Assembly (NCBI GenBank): GCA_017527065.1
Contig: JAFXQO010000001.1
Coordinates: forward strand, 62,001-126,000
Length of the DNA: 64,000 nt
Source: Clostridia bacterium
GTDB taxonomy: Bacteria > Bacillota > Clostridia > Christensenellales > Aristaeellaceae
Direction: 5' to 3'
Shown in pieces: positions 43,777 to 53,002 of this stretch (its first letter is position 1; each line of letters opens with the position of its first letter). Made by a program: the position numbers and the translations under genes. Below the pieces are notes generated by a model, which saw only the letters and a program-made list of their open reading frames with translations, was not told the DNA's origin and made no database searches.

Positions 43777-45087
43777 ATGATGGCGAAGAGGATCATCCTG
43801 TGGGCGCTGGCGTGCCTGCTGGCGCTGCCGGCGGCGCTGGCCGACGGGTCCCGGGCGATCTACGTGCTGGCTACGAACGGCTCCGCCGTGCTGGCGGACG
43901 AGGCGGGCGATGTGCTCGTCAGGCCGGGCGAATACGCCGAAATCACCCCGCTGGGCGACAGCGGGTTATTTGCCGCGCGGCGGCTGTCCGGCGGCGGCCT
44001 GGGGGTGATCCGCGCGGACGGCTCGGCGGTCACGTCCTTCGATTACGGCGCGCTGGCCTACGACGGCGCGCGCGTCATCTTCACGGCGGACGGCCGGTGC
44101 GGCGCGATGACGGCGGCGGGCGACGGGCTGATCGAGCCGGTTTATACGCGGCTCGTTTCGGCGGGCGAGGGGTATCTCGCCTTCAGGACAGACCCGCTGG
44201 ACGACACGCCTGACGCCCTCTGGCGCGTGTCGGCGTCGGGGGAGGAGCACCTGACCGGGCTCAAGCTGTCCTTCGGCCCGCTGGCGATGAGCGAGGGGCT
44301 TTCGGAGGCCGTCGACGCGCTGGGCCGCTGGGGCTATGTGGACGCGGACGGCGACTGGGCCATCGGGCCGGAATTCGCCTGGTGCGGGCCCTTTCTGGAC
44401 GGCCTGGCCTGCGCCGCGGCGGATAGCGGCGTGGGCCTGATCGACCGGACGGGGCGCTGGATCGCGGAGCCGGTTTATCGGCGGATCGAGCGCGGCGGAC
44501 CCGGCCGGCCGCTGCTGGCCTTCGCGGACGGCGCGGCGGCGCTGCTCGACGGGGAGACAGGGCGGCCCGTCGCCCGCTTTGAGGGGGAGGCCGTCGACGC
44601 GGGGTTTGCGGGCGGCCTGATCCGCGTGAGCCTGGGCGGGCGGCTGCGGCTGGTCGACGATCGGGGCGAGACGGTCTACGAAGCGCCCGAAGGGGTCGTG
44701 GGCCTGGCGGAATACGGCGGCTGCGTGATCGTTCAGCGCGGTTTTTCCCAGGAGCGGCCCTTCAGCCTCCTCTGCGCGGACGGCGCGCTGCGGGGCGACT
44801 GGCGCGAACTTTCCTGGGCGGGCAATTGGGACGGGCGCGCCTACTTCATCTTTTCGGACTACGAGGCCACGCGTTCGGAATACCCGGCCCAGGGGGTCGT
44901 ATTCTACGACGAAACGGCGGGCACGCGGCGCTACGGCCTGCTGAACGACCGGGGCGAGGCGGCGCTGGAGGGCTTCATCAGCCTGCGCCGCGCCGGGGAG
45001 GCGCTGCTGGCCGCCGAGACGGAGGACTGGGTGGGCCTGATCCGGCCGGACGGCACGGTGATCGTGAAGCTGGATAAAGCAGAGTAA
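43777..45087 (+). CDS. Secreted WG-repeat protein
   Basis: About 436 residues with a signal peptide (1-22, LWALACLLALPAALA). The rest is WG-type beta repeats: units such as GRWGYVDADGDWAIGPEF, GLIDRTGRWIAEPVY and YGLLNDRGEAALEGF recur at roughly 40-60-residue spacing, predicting a propeller-like surface protein. Function unknown. ATG at 43777 or 43780; ribosome site weak. It is followed 31 bases later by the GT-C-like membrane protein gene, so the two may be co-expressed. Confidence 0.82.
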   Translation: MMAKRIILWALACLLALPAALADGSRAIYVLATNGSAVLADEAGDVLVRPGEYAEITPLGDSGLFAARRLSGGGLGVIRADGSAVTSFDYGALAYDGARVIFTADGRCGAMTAAGDGLIEPVYTRLVSAGEGYLAFRTDPLDDTPDALWRVSASGEEHLTGLKLSFGPLAMSEGLSEAVDALGRWGYVDADGDWAIGPEFAWCGPFLDGLACAAADSGVGLIDRTGRWIAEPVYRRIERGGPGRPLLAFADGAAALLDGETGRPVARFEGEAVDAGFAGGLIRVSLGGRLRLVDDRGETVYEAPEGVVGLAEYGGCVIVQRGFSQERPFSLLCADGALRGDWRELSWAGNWDGRAYFIFSDYEATRSEYPAQGVVFYDETAGTRRYGLLNDRGEAALEGFISLRRAGEALLAAETEDWVGLIRPDGTVIVKLDKAE

Positions 45088-45118
45088 CGCGTTTCGCGCG
45101 GCAAAGAGGTGTGGTAAA

Positions 45119-46333
45119 ATGGACAGAAGGCGGGCTTACAGGCGGCGAGAGGCGGCCCTGACGCTGGCGACGCTGGCGGCATTGGCGGCCGCGGCTGTCG
45201 CGCTGTGGGCGTTGATGTCGCGCCTGACGGGAACGCCGTTTTTCGGGCGGTCCCCGTATTATACCTACACGCTGCAGGCCATGGCCTGGCGGCGGGGCGC
45301 CGTGTCCCTGGGGCAGGATTATCCCTGGCTGGAATTGGCGGTGTATCAGGACGACTTTTACGTGAGTTTTCCCCCCGTGCCGACCATTCCCGTGTTCCTG
45401 CTCACGTTCATCTTCGGCGAGGCGGTGCCGGACAACGCGCTGGTGAAAGTCTACGCGCTCACCGCGCTGTTCGCGGCCTTCGGGGCGCTGCGCGCGGGGG
45501 GCTGGCGGCGGCTGCCGGCGGCTGGCGCGGCGCTGCTGACGGTGTTCTGCGGCTCGGCGATGGCGCTGTCTCTGCAAGGGGCGGTGTGGTATCAGGCGCA
45601 GATACTGGCGTTTGCGACCATCCTGCTGGCGGCGTGGCTCGCGGCGCGGGGAAAGATCACCCCCGCGCTCCTGTGTTATGCGCTGTCGGTGGGCTGCCGG
45701 CCCTTCAACGTGGCCTACGGGCCGCTGCTCATGTTCATGTGGTACCGACGGCAGGCGGACCGCTCGCCGGGCGCGGCGGCGAAGGGCCTGTGGAAGGGCG
45801 TGGCGCTGGGGTTGTGCGTGGCGGCGGCGCTGGCGGCGTACAACTTTATCCGCTTCGGCAATCCCCTGGAGTTCGGCACGAACTACCTGCCGGAATTCAT
45901 GCGCAGCGAGCACGGCCAGTTCTCGCTGGCGCACCTCATGGGCAATGTGCGCACGTTCCTGTTCGGCCTGCCCCTCGAGCGCGCGGCGGAGGGCGGCTGG
46001 GCGGTGAAAAAGTTCGGCTTCTCGCTGTTTTTGGCGAATCCCCTGCTGCTGTGCCTGGTGATCCGCTTTATTCTGGACTGCGCGCGGCGGCGGGCGACGC
46101 CGGAGAAGGCGCTGTGCTTCTTCCTCTTCGCGGCGCAGCTTTTCCTGCTGCTTTTGCACCGCACCTTCGGCGGCTTCCAGTTCGGCGCGCGCTACGCGGT
46201 GGACCTGGTGCCGTATTTCATCCTGTACGGCTGCATGGAAGGAAAAGCGCGGCGGCTGTATTCATGGGAATCGCTGCTGGGCGCGGCGGGCGTTGCGCTG
46301 ACGGTTTGGGGCGTGACGATGGTGCACCTGTGA
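45119..46333 (+). CDS. Polytopic membrane protein, GT-C glycosyltransferase-like
   Basis: 404 residues with about nine to ten membrane helices. A first extracytoplasmic loop after helix 1 holds acidic/aromatic residues (GQDYPWLELAVYQDDFYVSFPP, residues about 65-87, given here as key D/Y/F positions), reminiscent of the catalytic loop of PMT/ArnT-type transferases that use polyprenyl-phosphate sugars. Assignment is tentative because no family motif is decisive. ATG nine bases after GAGG. A very strong terminator follows. Confidence 0.6.
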   Translation: MDRRRAYRRREAALTLATLAALAAAAVALWALMSRLTGTPFFGRSPYYTYTLQAMAWRRGAVSLGQDYPWLELAVYQDDFYVSFPPVPTIPVFLLTFIFGEAVPDNALVKVYALTALFAAFGALRAGGWRRLPAAGAALLTVFCGSAMALSLQGAVWYQAQILAFATILLAAWLAARGKITPALLCYALSVGCRPFNVAYGPLLMFMWYRRQADRSPGAAAKGLWKGVALGLCVAAALAAYNFIRFGNPLEFGTNYLPEFMRSEHGQFSLAHLMGNVRTFLFGLPLERAAEGGWAVKKFGFSLFLANPLLLCLVIRFILDCARRRATPEKALCFFLFAAQLFLLLLHRTFGGFQFGARYAVDLVPYFILYGCMEGKARRLYSWESLLGAAGVALTVWGVTMVHL

Positions 46334-46361
46334 TTTAACGCGAAACCGGCGCCTGCGCGCA

Positions 46362-46414
46362 AAGAGCGCCGCGGGGACGAACGTTCGTCTTCCGCGGCGC
46401 TCTTCGCTTTTTTT
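46362..46414 (+). terminator. Long intrinsic terminator between convergent genes
   Basis: About 21-bp stem with one bulge (46362-46404), spacer CGC, then seven Ts (46408-46414). It ends two bases before the stop of the minus-strand caspase-like gene. Confidence 0.9.
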
Positions 46415-46415
46415 C

Positions 46416-48464
46416 TTATTCCCGCCCGAACAGCGCCGTCTGGTCGCCTTCCGGCCACACGCGCACGCTTTGGGCGACGCCGGTGCCCTCCAGGTAGTAG
46501 AGCACCCGGCGGTGGGCGTACTGCCAGATCTCCTGCAGCGTGACGCCTCTGTCGCGGTCGGCGTCGGCCTTGAGGGTGCACACGCGGTCGCCGATCAGGT
46601 CCCAGCCTGCGCCCTCGCACAGGCTGCGGGCCATGATGGTGGCCATGCTGGCCTCGTCGCTGTCGTTGCCGAAGCTGCGCCGGTAGCTGTCCTCGTCGAC
46701 GCCGGCGGAGGTGAGAACGAGGTATTTGTCCGCCGCGAAGGCGGAGGCTTCGCCGCTTTGAAAGGCCTCGCACACGGCGCTAGTGAAGCGGTCGCATCCC
46801 TGCTCGCCGCCCAGGAACGCGCCGCTGCGGCAGCAGTCCACGATCACGGCCACCTTGCCCGGTATGCGCCGCAGCAGCTGCTCCAGCTGCGCCGCCGTCA
46901 CGCGGGTGCCGTCGTGCAGCTCGATCCAGGCTGTGTCGTCGCTGTCGCCGTGGCAGTTGATGTAAAAGAGCGACACGTCGCATTCCTTCGCCCCGGCAAA
47001 GGTCTCCTCGATGAGGGCCAGCAGGCTCTCCCGCGTGGAGTCCATCTGAAGGGTGACTTCATAGCGCCGGCCGTTCACCGACTGCTGAACCAGCATGTCG
47101 CGGACGCCCTCGGCGGTGTTCAGGCCGCCCAGCCGGGTGCGGCCGCTCTCGTAGTTCATCTCGCCCAGCACCAGCGCGCGATAAGTGGGCAAGGGTTCCG
47201 TCACGGTCACGGAGGCCGCGGCGGTGAAGTCTGAGGCGGCGCGCGCCACGATCCGCGTTTCGCCGGGAGACAGGCCGGTCACGCGGCCGCTCTGGTTCAC
47301 GACGGCCACGGTTTCGTCCTCGCTCGAATAGATGAGGCGCGTGTCGCTGGCGTTTTCCGGGGTGAACACCGGCGTGAGGATAGCCGACTCGCCCTGGGGC
47401 AGCGCGAGGCTGTCCGCGTCGAAGGCCAGACCCGCCAGCGGCACGGGGGAGACGTTCACCTCGCACACCACCTCGCGCAGTCCGGCGTAGGCGTGAACGA
47501 CCGTCCGCCCGGCCGAGACGCCCGTGACCGCGCCGGTCTCGTCGACACGGGCGATCCGCGGGTTTTCGCTGGCCCAGGCCACGTCGGGGAGGGCGCCCTC
47601 CGGGTGGAAGGCGGCCGACAGCGCGCGCGTCTCGCCGGCCTGCAGCGCGAGCTGCGTTTCCGAAAGCGACAGGCGCACGGGCAGCGCTTCGCCCGCTTCA
47701 GGCATGGCCACGATCAGGCGGTAGGCGCCGGTCTGGTTCGAGGCGGCGCACACGCGGATATAGTAGATTTCGCCGCCGTTCAGCCGCCGGCAGAAGCGGA
47801 AGTTGCCGTCGCCGGGGAAGAGGAGGTCGTCGCTCTGCGCGATCTCGCGCCAGGCCTTGTTCAGCAGCGCGCCCCGCGTGTCCAGCGCGGTCTCGCCGGC
47901 CGACTCGGTGCGCACCACATACCAGCCGTCCCGGGGGGCGATGAAGCTGTACCAGTGGGTGTCGCGGGCGGCGACGATGGCGCGCACGTAGCGCACGCTG
48001 CCGCTCTGCAGCCGCAGTGGCCGATCGACGCAGTGGCCGTAGGCGTCCTTCATGACCTCGATTATGGCGCTGCCGCCGCCCCGGGCGGTCACGCGCAGCT
48101 CGTAGCGCACACCCGCCTCCAGTACGGCGCTGAGGGCGAAGGCGTCGTCGCCCGAGGTCTGGGCGAGGGCCGCGCCGCGCTCGTCGGTGAGCCGCGCGGT
48201 CAGGAAAAGGCCGCCCGCGCCGCCGGGCAGGCCGTGGAAGATGTAGGCGTCGGTGCGCGCCGGGGTGAAGCGGTAGACGGTTTCCCGGGGGAAGCTGTCG
48301 GCGTAGAAGGTCTCGCGGCTGTTCAGGAACAGCGTGATCGCGCTGTCCTGCGCGCCTTCCGAGGGCGCGGCGTGCCCGGCCCCCGCGAAAAACCGCGGGA
48401 GCATCGAGATCAAAACCAGCGCCATGAGCGCCGCGCGGAGGTCCCGCGCCCACCGTCTCTTCAC
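46416..48464 (-). CDS. Secreted caspase-like (C14) cysteine peptidase with two Ig-like (Big2) domains
   Basis: 682 residues. Signal peptide at 1-32; N-terminal beta region (about 40-255) resembling two pre-peptidase-like domains; Big2-type Ig domains at about 260-345 and 350-435 (GAVTGVSAGRT, GRVTGLSPGET); caspase-like domain from 440 to the end. The catalytic pair is visible: H505 in FYINCHGD and C545 in VIVDCCRSG, the metacaspase-type DxCxSG motif. An Asp at the substrate pocket cannot be judged. GTG start 11 bases after the SpoIID/SH3 gene stop. Likely secreted and surface-acting. Confidence 0.87.
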   Translation of the reverse strand: MKRRWARDLRAALMALVLISMLPRFFAGAGHAAPSEGAQDSAITLFLNSRETFYADSFPRETVYRFTPARTDAYIFHGLPGGAGGLFLTARLTDERGAALAQTSGDDAFALSAVLEAGVRYELRVTARGGGSAIIEVMKDAYGHCVDRPLRLQSGSVRYVRAIVAARDTHWYSFIAPRDGWYVVRTESAGETALDTRGALLNKAWREIAQSDDLLFPGDGNFRFCRRLNGGEIYYIRVCAASNQTGAYRLIVAMPEAGEALPVRLSLSETQLALQAGETRALSAAFHPEGALPDVAWASENPRIARVDETGAVTGVSAGRTVVHAYAGLREVVCEVNVSPVPLAGLAFDADSLALPQGESAILTPVFTPENASDTRLIYSSEDETVAVVNQSGRVTGLSPGETRIVARAASDFTAAASVTVTEPLPTYRALVLGEMNYESGRTRLGGLNTAEGVRDMLVQQSVNGRRYEVTLQMDSTRESLLALIEETFAGAKECDVSLFYINCHGDSDDTAWIELHDGTRVTAAQLEQLLRRIPGKVAVIVDCCRSGAFLGGEQGCDRFTSAVCEAFQSGEASAFAADKYLVLTSAGVDEDSYRRSFGNDSDEASMATIMARSLCEGAGWDLIGDRVCTLKADADRDRGVTLQEIWQYAHRRVLYYLEGTGVAQSVRVWPEGDQTALFGRE

Positions 48465-48475
48465 ATGCTCTCCAT

Positions 48476-50188
48476 TCAGCCGCCGTCCACCGTCAGGTAC
48501 TGGCTGGACACATAGCCCTCGACCGAACCCGTCCTCACCCGCGTCCAGCCGTTTTCATCCTTCGCCGCCACGACCTGGACGCCGTTTTTCAGCTCCGCCA
48601 GGATGGGCGCGTCGGTGGAGGGGGCGCTGCGCACGTTGAGCGTGGACCAGGCGGTGGACAGGCGCACGGTGGCGATGGATTCGCCTTCGCCCGGCTCGGG
48701 CAGGGGCTCCCGGACGGGCGTCGCCGCCGGCAGTTCCGGGATGGGCGGCAGGATCTCGTCGTCGAAGGCGGCCGCCTCGAAGGTCAGGCCGGGATAGTAG
48801 AAGGCGAGGATCTCCTCGCAGCGCATGCCGTATTGGCCGGCCATGATCTGCGCGCCGCGCTGGCTGAGGCCCACGCCGTGTCCGTAGCGGCGCAGCTGCA
48901 GCGCGAAGACGTCCTCCTCCTCGATGACCGTGACCAGCTCGCAATCCAGGCCGCTCAGCTTCATGCCCAGCTCGTTCTTGAGCTGGCCGTATACGGTCAG
49001 GTCGTATGTGAATTCTTCATCGAGCTGTGTCCATGCGCCCGGCTTCATGCCGACGACCTCCCGCTCGATCTTCACGCCGGTGAAGATTTCGCGGATGCGC
49101 TCCTCGAAGGTCAGTTCGGTGTAGACCGGCTCCATGGGCCGCGCGCTGAGGGCATAGGTCACGCGCACGTACTGATACATGCGGTTTTCCGGGCCGAATT
49201 TCGTGGTGTGCGGGGTGAGGGAAATCACGCGGTCGGGCCGGATGTCGCCGGTTTCCTCGCTGTAGCCCATGGCGCCCAGCCGCTCGGCGGCGGCCTCGGC
49301 CAGCCACTGGGTCAGCTGCGCCGGGGCGTCGGAGAGGTTCTTGCGGAAGGCCAGGGTGGAGACCGGGCTCAGCGGGTTTTCCAGGTCGTAAGGGTCGTCG
49401 TGGATGTTCAGGTAGGCGTCGCCTCCCGGCGCGGAAAGCACGTCGCCCGGCAGCGCGGTCTGGCCGCCGTTGGTGGCGGTGTAATAGCAGGCGGCGTATC
49501 GGCCATTGAAGCGCCCGCACACGCCGCGCGTGGCCTCGACGGCGGCCGCGGCGTTCTGCCAGGCGGGATCAAAGCCGAAAAACACCTGATCGGCCGGGGT
49601 GTCCACCAGGTCGTAGTTCTTCGCGCCGCGTTCCGCGCGCCGGCTGAGGGCGTAGGTGCGGGCGGCCACCGCCTGGGCCTTCAGCGCCTCCAGGGGGAAG
49701 GCGTCGTTCATTTCAAAGGGCAGCACGCCCTTGAGGTACTCTTCCACGTCGATCACGAGCACCGGCTGCAGCGCCGCGCCCTCCGCGTTCAGCTCCAGCG
49801 AGCCGCAGTACAGATTGCCCCGGGCGGAGCCGTCTATGTACAGGCCGTTTTCGCCGTCCGCCTGGTGGCGCGTCAGCGTGACGCCCGCGCCCATGTTCAT
49901 CTGCAGGCCGCCGCAGCGGAGCCAGACCGCGCCGTTCCGAGCGGAGGCCGTGATCTCCGTGCCGCGCTCGAAAAACAGGCCGGCGTTGCCGTCTATGCTG
50001 TAGCTGCCCGCCAGGCGCAGCGTGAGCTCGGACGGTTCGCCCAGCGATTTCAGCCAAACCCGCAGCGCGCCGCTCTCGCGCCCGGCTTCCTGGCCCGCGG
50101 CGGCCTGGCCGGCTTCGGCCAGCCCCAGCGAGCCGATCAGCATGATACAAAGCGCCAGCAGCGCGCCTTTGAGCAAAGGATGTTTCAT
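48476..50188 (-). CDS. Secreted SpoIID/LytB-domain protein with C-terminal bacterial SH3 domain
   Basis: 570 residues. Signal peptide at 1-24; SpoIID domain (about 45-465) with the catalytic Glu E159 in GVLPFEMNDAFPLEALKAQAV, TNGGQTALPGD, and the RRYGHGVGLSQRGAQIMA block; Pro-rich linker (about 480-505); SH3b domain at the end (LNVRSAPSTDAPILAEL...GYVSSQYLTV) for wall binding. Predicted wall-bound lytic transglycosylase. The frame opens at 50254, but the ATG at 50188 follows GGGAGG. It directly precedes the caspase-like gene in an operon, which is unusual for SpoIID proteins. Confidence 0.9.
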   Translation of the reverse strand: MKHPLLKGALLALCIMLIGSLGLAEAGQAAAGQEAGRESGALRVWLKSLGEPSELTLRLAGSYSIDGNAGLFFERGTEITASARNGAVWLRCGGLQMNMGAGVTLTRHQADGENGLYIDGSARGNLYCGSLELNAEGAALQPVLVIDVEEYLKGVLPFEMNDAFPLEALKAQAVAARTYALSRRAERGAKNYDLVDTPADQVFFGFDPAWQNAAAAVEATRGVCGRFNGRYAACYYTATNGGQTALPGDVLSAPGGDAYLNIHDDPYDLENPLSPVSTLAFRKNLSDAPAQLTQWLAEAAAERLGAMGYSEETGDIRPDRVISLTPHTTKFGPENRMYQYVRVTYALSARPMEPVYTELTFEERIREIFTGVKIEREVVGMKPGAWTQLDEEFTYDLTVYGQLKNELGMKLSGLDCELVTVIEEEDVFALQLRRYGHGVGLSQRGAQIMAGQYGMRCEEILAFYYPGLTFEAAAFDDEILPPIPELPAATPVREPLPEPGEGESIATVRLSTAWSTLNVRSAPSTDAPILAELKNGVQVVAAKDENGWTRVRTGSVEGYVSSQYLTVDGG

Positions 50189-50225
50189 TGATGACCTCCC
50201 TGAGCCGTTAACGCTCATTTGATTT

Positions 50226-50234
50226 ATCATAACA
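50226..50234 (-). promoter_or_regulatory. Extended -10 promoter candidate for the SpoIID/SH3-caspase operon
   Basis: On the minus strand TGTTATGAT (TG, one base, TATGAT); -35 is poor (GTGCAA at 17 bp). Confidence 0.38.
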
Positions 50235-50366
50235 CAATCATGCCCCGTTTGCACTCTTTTTTGCGCTTATGGCAAATATTTTCACTGATTCAGACGAATT
50301 TTCGCCCCGTTCGGTTTCCGGGGCGTGAAAAGGCGCGATTTGGCGCTGTTCAAGCGGGTAAAAAGG

Positions 50367-50375
50367 TGCTATAAT
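50367..50375 (+). promoter_or_regulatory. Extended -10 promoter of rmuC
   Basis: TGCTATAAT (TG, one base, consensus TATAAT), about 43 bases before the rmuC start; -35 weak. Confidence 0.65.
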
Positions 50376-50418
50376 ATAAAAAAGAACAAATGAACGGTTC
50401 GCCTGATCGGAGGTTGCC

Positions 50419-51570
50419 ATGATTCAGTTCATCGAGGCGCATCCCCTTCCCTTCATGCTGCTGGCGGCGCTGCTGTCGGCGGTTGCGGTGGCCGCGCCGC
50501 TGGCGCTGCGCATGAAAAAGCTCCAGCGGAGCCTGCGGGGCCGGCTGCTGGAATCCGAACGGCGCGCGGCGCAGCAGCAGAGCCAGCTGGTGGAATCCAT
50601 CAACGCGGTGCTGCAGCTGAGCGCCAACGGCGCGCAGAACGCCGAGGCCCGCACGCAGCAGCTGAGCGACCGGCTGGAGACCCGCATGGAGGCCATGGCG
50701 CAGGCCAACGAGCGCCAGATGACCGCCATGCGCCAGCTGATCGACCAGCAGCTCACGCCCATGCTGGAGAAGCGGCTGGGCCAGTCGTTCCAGCAGGTCA
50801 GCCGCCAGCTGGAGCAGGTGCACCGGGGCCTGGGCGAGATGCAGAGCCTGGCCAGCGGCGTGGGCGATCTCAAAAAGGTGCTGCAGGGCGTCAAGACGCG
50901 GGGCATCTGGGGCGAGATCCAGCTCGGCGCGCTGCTCAAGGACATCCTGACCCCCGCTCAATACGCCGAGAACGCGGCGGTCACGCCGAACGCCCCGGAG
51001 CGGGTGGAGTTCGCCGTGAAGCTGCCGGGCCGCGACGGCGGCGGACTTTTGCTGCCCATCGACTCCAAATTCCCGCTGGACGCCTTCCAGCATCTGGTCG
51101 ACGCCTCCGAGGGCGGCGACAGGGCCGCCATCGAGCAGGCGGGCGCGGCGCTGCAGCGGGCGGTGCTGGAGCAGGCGAAGAAGATCTGCGACAAGTATAT
51201 CAGGCCGCCTTATACCACGGATTTCGCCATACTGTTCCTGCCCATCGAGAGCTTGTACGCCGAGACCCTGCGCCGGCCGGGCCTGGCGGAGGCCGCGCGG
51301 GAGCGGTATCGCGTGGTCATCGCCGGGCCGAGCACGCTGGCGGCGCTGCTGAACAGCCTGAGCCTGGGCTTCCGCACCCTGTCCATCGAGCAGCGCACCG
51401 GCGAGGTGTGGCAGATGCTGAGCGCGCTGCGGGGCGAGTTCGGCCGCTTCGGCGAGACGCTGGAGCGCATGCGCCAGCGCCTGGATCAGGCCACCGGCGA
51501 GCTGGATACCGCCGCCGCCCGCAGCCGCGCCATCACGAGAAAGCTGGACGAATTGGACCGGTACGAGTAA
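50419..51570 (+). CDS. rmuC: DNA recombination protein RmuC
   Basis: 383 residues: N-terminal membrane helix (about 10-28), long coiled coil (about 35-145, Gln/Glu-rich), then the RmuC nuclease-like domain with GVKTRGIWGEIQLG (about 158-171), LLLPIDSKFPLDAF and DFAILFLPIESLYAE. RmuC limits inversions at short inverted repeats and has a restriction-endonuclease-like fold. ATG preceded by CGGAGGTTGCC. Monocistronic. Confidence 0.95.
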   Translation: MIQFIEAHPLPFMLLAALLSAVAVAAPLALRMKKLQRSLRGRLLESERRAAQQQSQLVESINAVLQLSANGAQNAEARTQQLSDRLETRMEAMAQANERQMTAMRQLIDQQLTPMLEKRLGQSFQQVSRQLEQVHRGLGEMQSLASGVGDLKKVLQGVKTRGIWGEIQLGALLKDILTPAQYAENAAVTPNAPERVEFAVKLPGRDGGGLLLPIDSKFPLDAFQHLVDASEGGDRAAIEQAGAALQRAVLEQAKKICDKYIRPPYTTDFAILFLPIESLYAETLRRPGLAEAARERYRVVIAGPSTLAALLNSLSLGFRTLSIEQRTGEVWQMLSALRGEFGRFGETLERMRQRLDQATGELDTAAARSRAITRKLDELDRYE

Positions 51571-51595
51571 AAAGTGGTGTGAAAACACGAAGAAC

Positions 51596-51631
51596 AGGGC
51601 ATAAACGCCGACAAAGTGGCGCTTATGCCCT
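51596..51631. terminator. Hairpin between convergent rmuC and rsmF-like genes
   Basis: About 13-bp stem with one mismatch (51596-51609 with 51618-51631), 8-base loop; U-tract is imperfect on both strands, so termination strength is uncertain. Confidence 0.5.
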
Positions 51632-51655
51632 ATTCTAATGTGTTAAATGAGTTTA

Positions 51656-52987
51656 TTATGTGTTGATGTGGATCCTGAGCCCCTTCGGAATGTGATTTTT
51701 CATCACCCCGCCGGAGGCCTTGCCCCAGCCCAGGGGCATGCCGCGGTGGGTGAGCAGCGTCCATCCCCTGAGGGCGCTTTCGGCCGTCTCGCCGGAGAGC
51801 AGCCGCAGCGCCTGCGCTTCGTCGAATTCGGCGGCCTGAGCCGCTTCCTTCGCCTTCAGGGCCATGGCCAGCGCGTGGTCTGGTTCGATGTAGCCCCGGC
51901 CCAGGCGGCACAGGTGCAGCCCGCAGCGCAGCGCCCGAAGCCCGCTGAAATCCGGCAGCGCGCCCGGCAGGGCGCACAGCGTGTCGCCCCGCAGCAGGAA
52001 GCGCGCCTCTTCCAGACCCGCCGCCCAGCCCGGCGCGATTTCATGAAGCGCCGCCAGCCGGGCCTGAGTCTCTCGGTCGACGCGCGGAAGGCGCGGCCGG
52101 TGGGCGGGGGCGGATGAACCGGCCTTCCTCAGCCGGGCGGCGAACTGGCCGTCGCCCCGCACCCGGTGGGGCCACAGGCGCAGGCACCCGCTTTCCGACG
52201 CGCCCACGCCCGGCAGGGCGAAATCCTCCGGCGCGAAGTCGGGATGCCGGTCGAGGAAGGCGGACACGGTGTCCTCGTTCTCGGCGCGGTTGAAGGTGCA
52301 GGTGGAGTAGACAAGCCGCCCGCCGGGCCTGAGCATGGCCGCCGCCTGGTCGAGGATGCCCGCCTGGCGCGCCGCGCAGCCCGCGGGCGAACCCTCGCGC
52401 CATTCGAGGCGGCTTTCCGGCTCGCGGCGGAACATGCCCTCGCCGGAGCAGGGCGCGTCCACCAGGATGGCGTCGAAGGTCTCGGGAAAGCGCGCGGCCA
52501 GCTCCTGGGGCCAGGCGTTTGTGACCAGCGCGTTGGGAACGCCCAGCCGTTCCAGCGTGGCGGCGAGCAGGCGCGCGCGGGCCGGGTCCGGTTCGTTGGC
52601 CACCAGCGCGCCGCGTCCCTCCAGCGCCGCGGCGATCTGGCCGCTCTTGCCGCCCGGGGCGGCGCACAGGTCCAGCGCCAGCTCGCCGGGCCGGACGTCC
52701 AGCGCGGCGGCGGGGGCCATGGCGCTGGCCTCCTGGATGTAATACGCGCCGGCGGCGTGCAGCGGCGACAGGCCGGGCCGCGCGCCGGGCCGGATGTAGC
52801 GCCCGGCGGGGCACCAGGGCACGGCGTCCTCCGTGAAGGGCAGGCTGGCCGCCTCCGCGCCGTCGCGGCGGGGATTGAGCCGCAGGGCGGCGGCGAAGGG
52901 CGCTTCCAGCGCGCGGAAAAAGGGCGCCGCCTCGTCGCCGAGGAGCGCCCGCGTGGATTCGATAAAGGGGGCGGGGAGTGAAGTCAT
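51656..52987 (-). CDS. rsmF: rRNA cytosine-C5 methyltransferase (NOL1/NOP2/Sun, RsmF-like)
   Basis: 443 residues. SAM-dependent Rossmann methyltransferase with DLCAAPGGKSGQIAA (about 106-120), the catalytic Cys in VDAPCSGEGMFRR (about 172-184) and the second Cys in YSTCTFNRAENE; a C-terminal PUA-like RNA-binding region follows. It should methylate a cytosine in 16S rRNA. GGAGG lies just before the ATG. Last gene of the alr-fau-rsmD-coaD operon. Confidence 0.9.
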   Translation of the reverse strand: MTSLPAPFIESTRALLGDEAAPFFRALEAPFAAALRLNPRRDGAEAASLPFTEDAVPWCPAGRYIRPGARPGLSPLHAAGAYYIQEASAMAPAAALDVRPGELALDLCAAPGGKSGQIAAALEGRGALVANEPDPARARLLAATLERLGVPNALVTNAWPQELAARFPETFDAILVDAPCSGEGMFRREPESRLEWREGSPAGCAARQAGILDQAAAMLRPGGRLVYSTCTFNRAENEDTVSAFLDRHPDFAPEDFALPGVGASESGCLRLWPHRVRGDGQFAARLRKAGSSAPAHRPRLPRVDRETQARLAALHEIAPGWAAGLEEARFLLRGDTLCALPGALPDFSGLRALRCGLHLCRLGRGYIEPDHALAMALKAKEAAQAAEFDEAQALRLLSGETAESALRGWTLLTHRGMPLGWGKASGGVMKNHIPKGLRIHINT

Positions 52988-53002
52988 GAGAACCTCCGGC
53001 CG

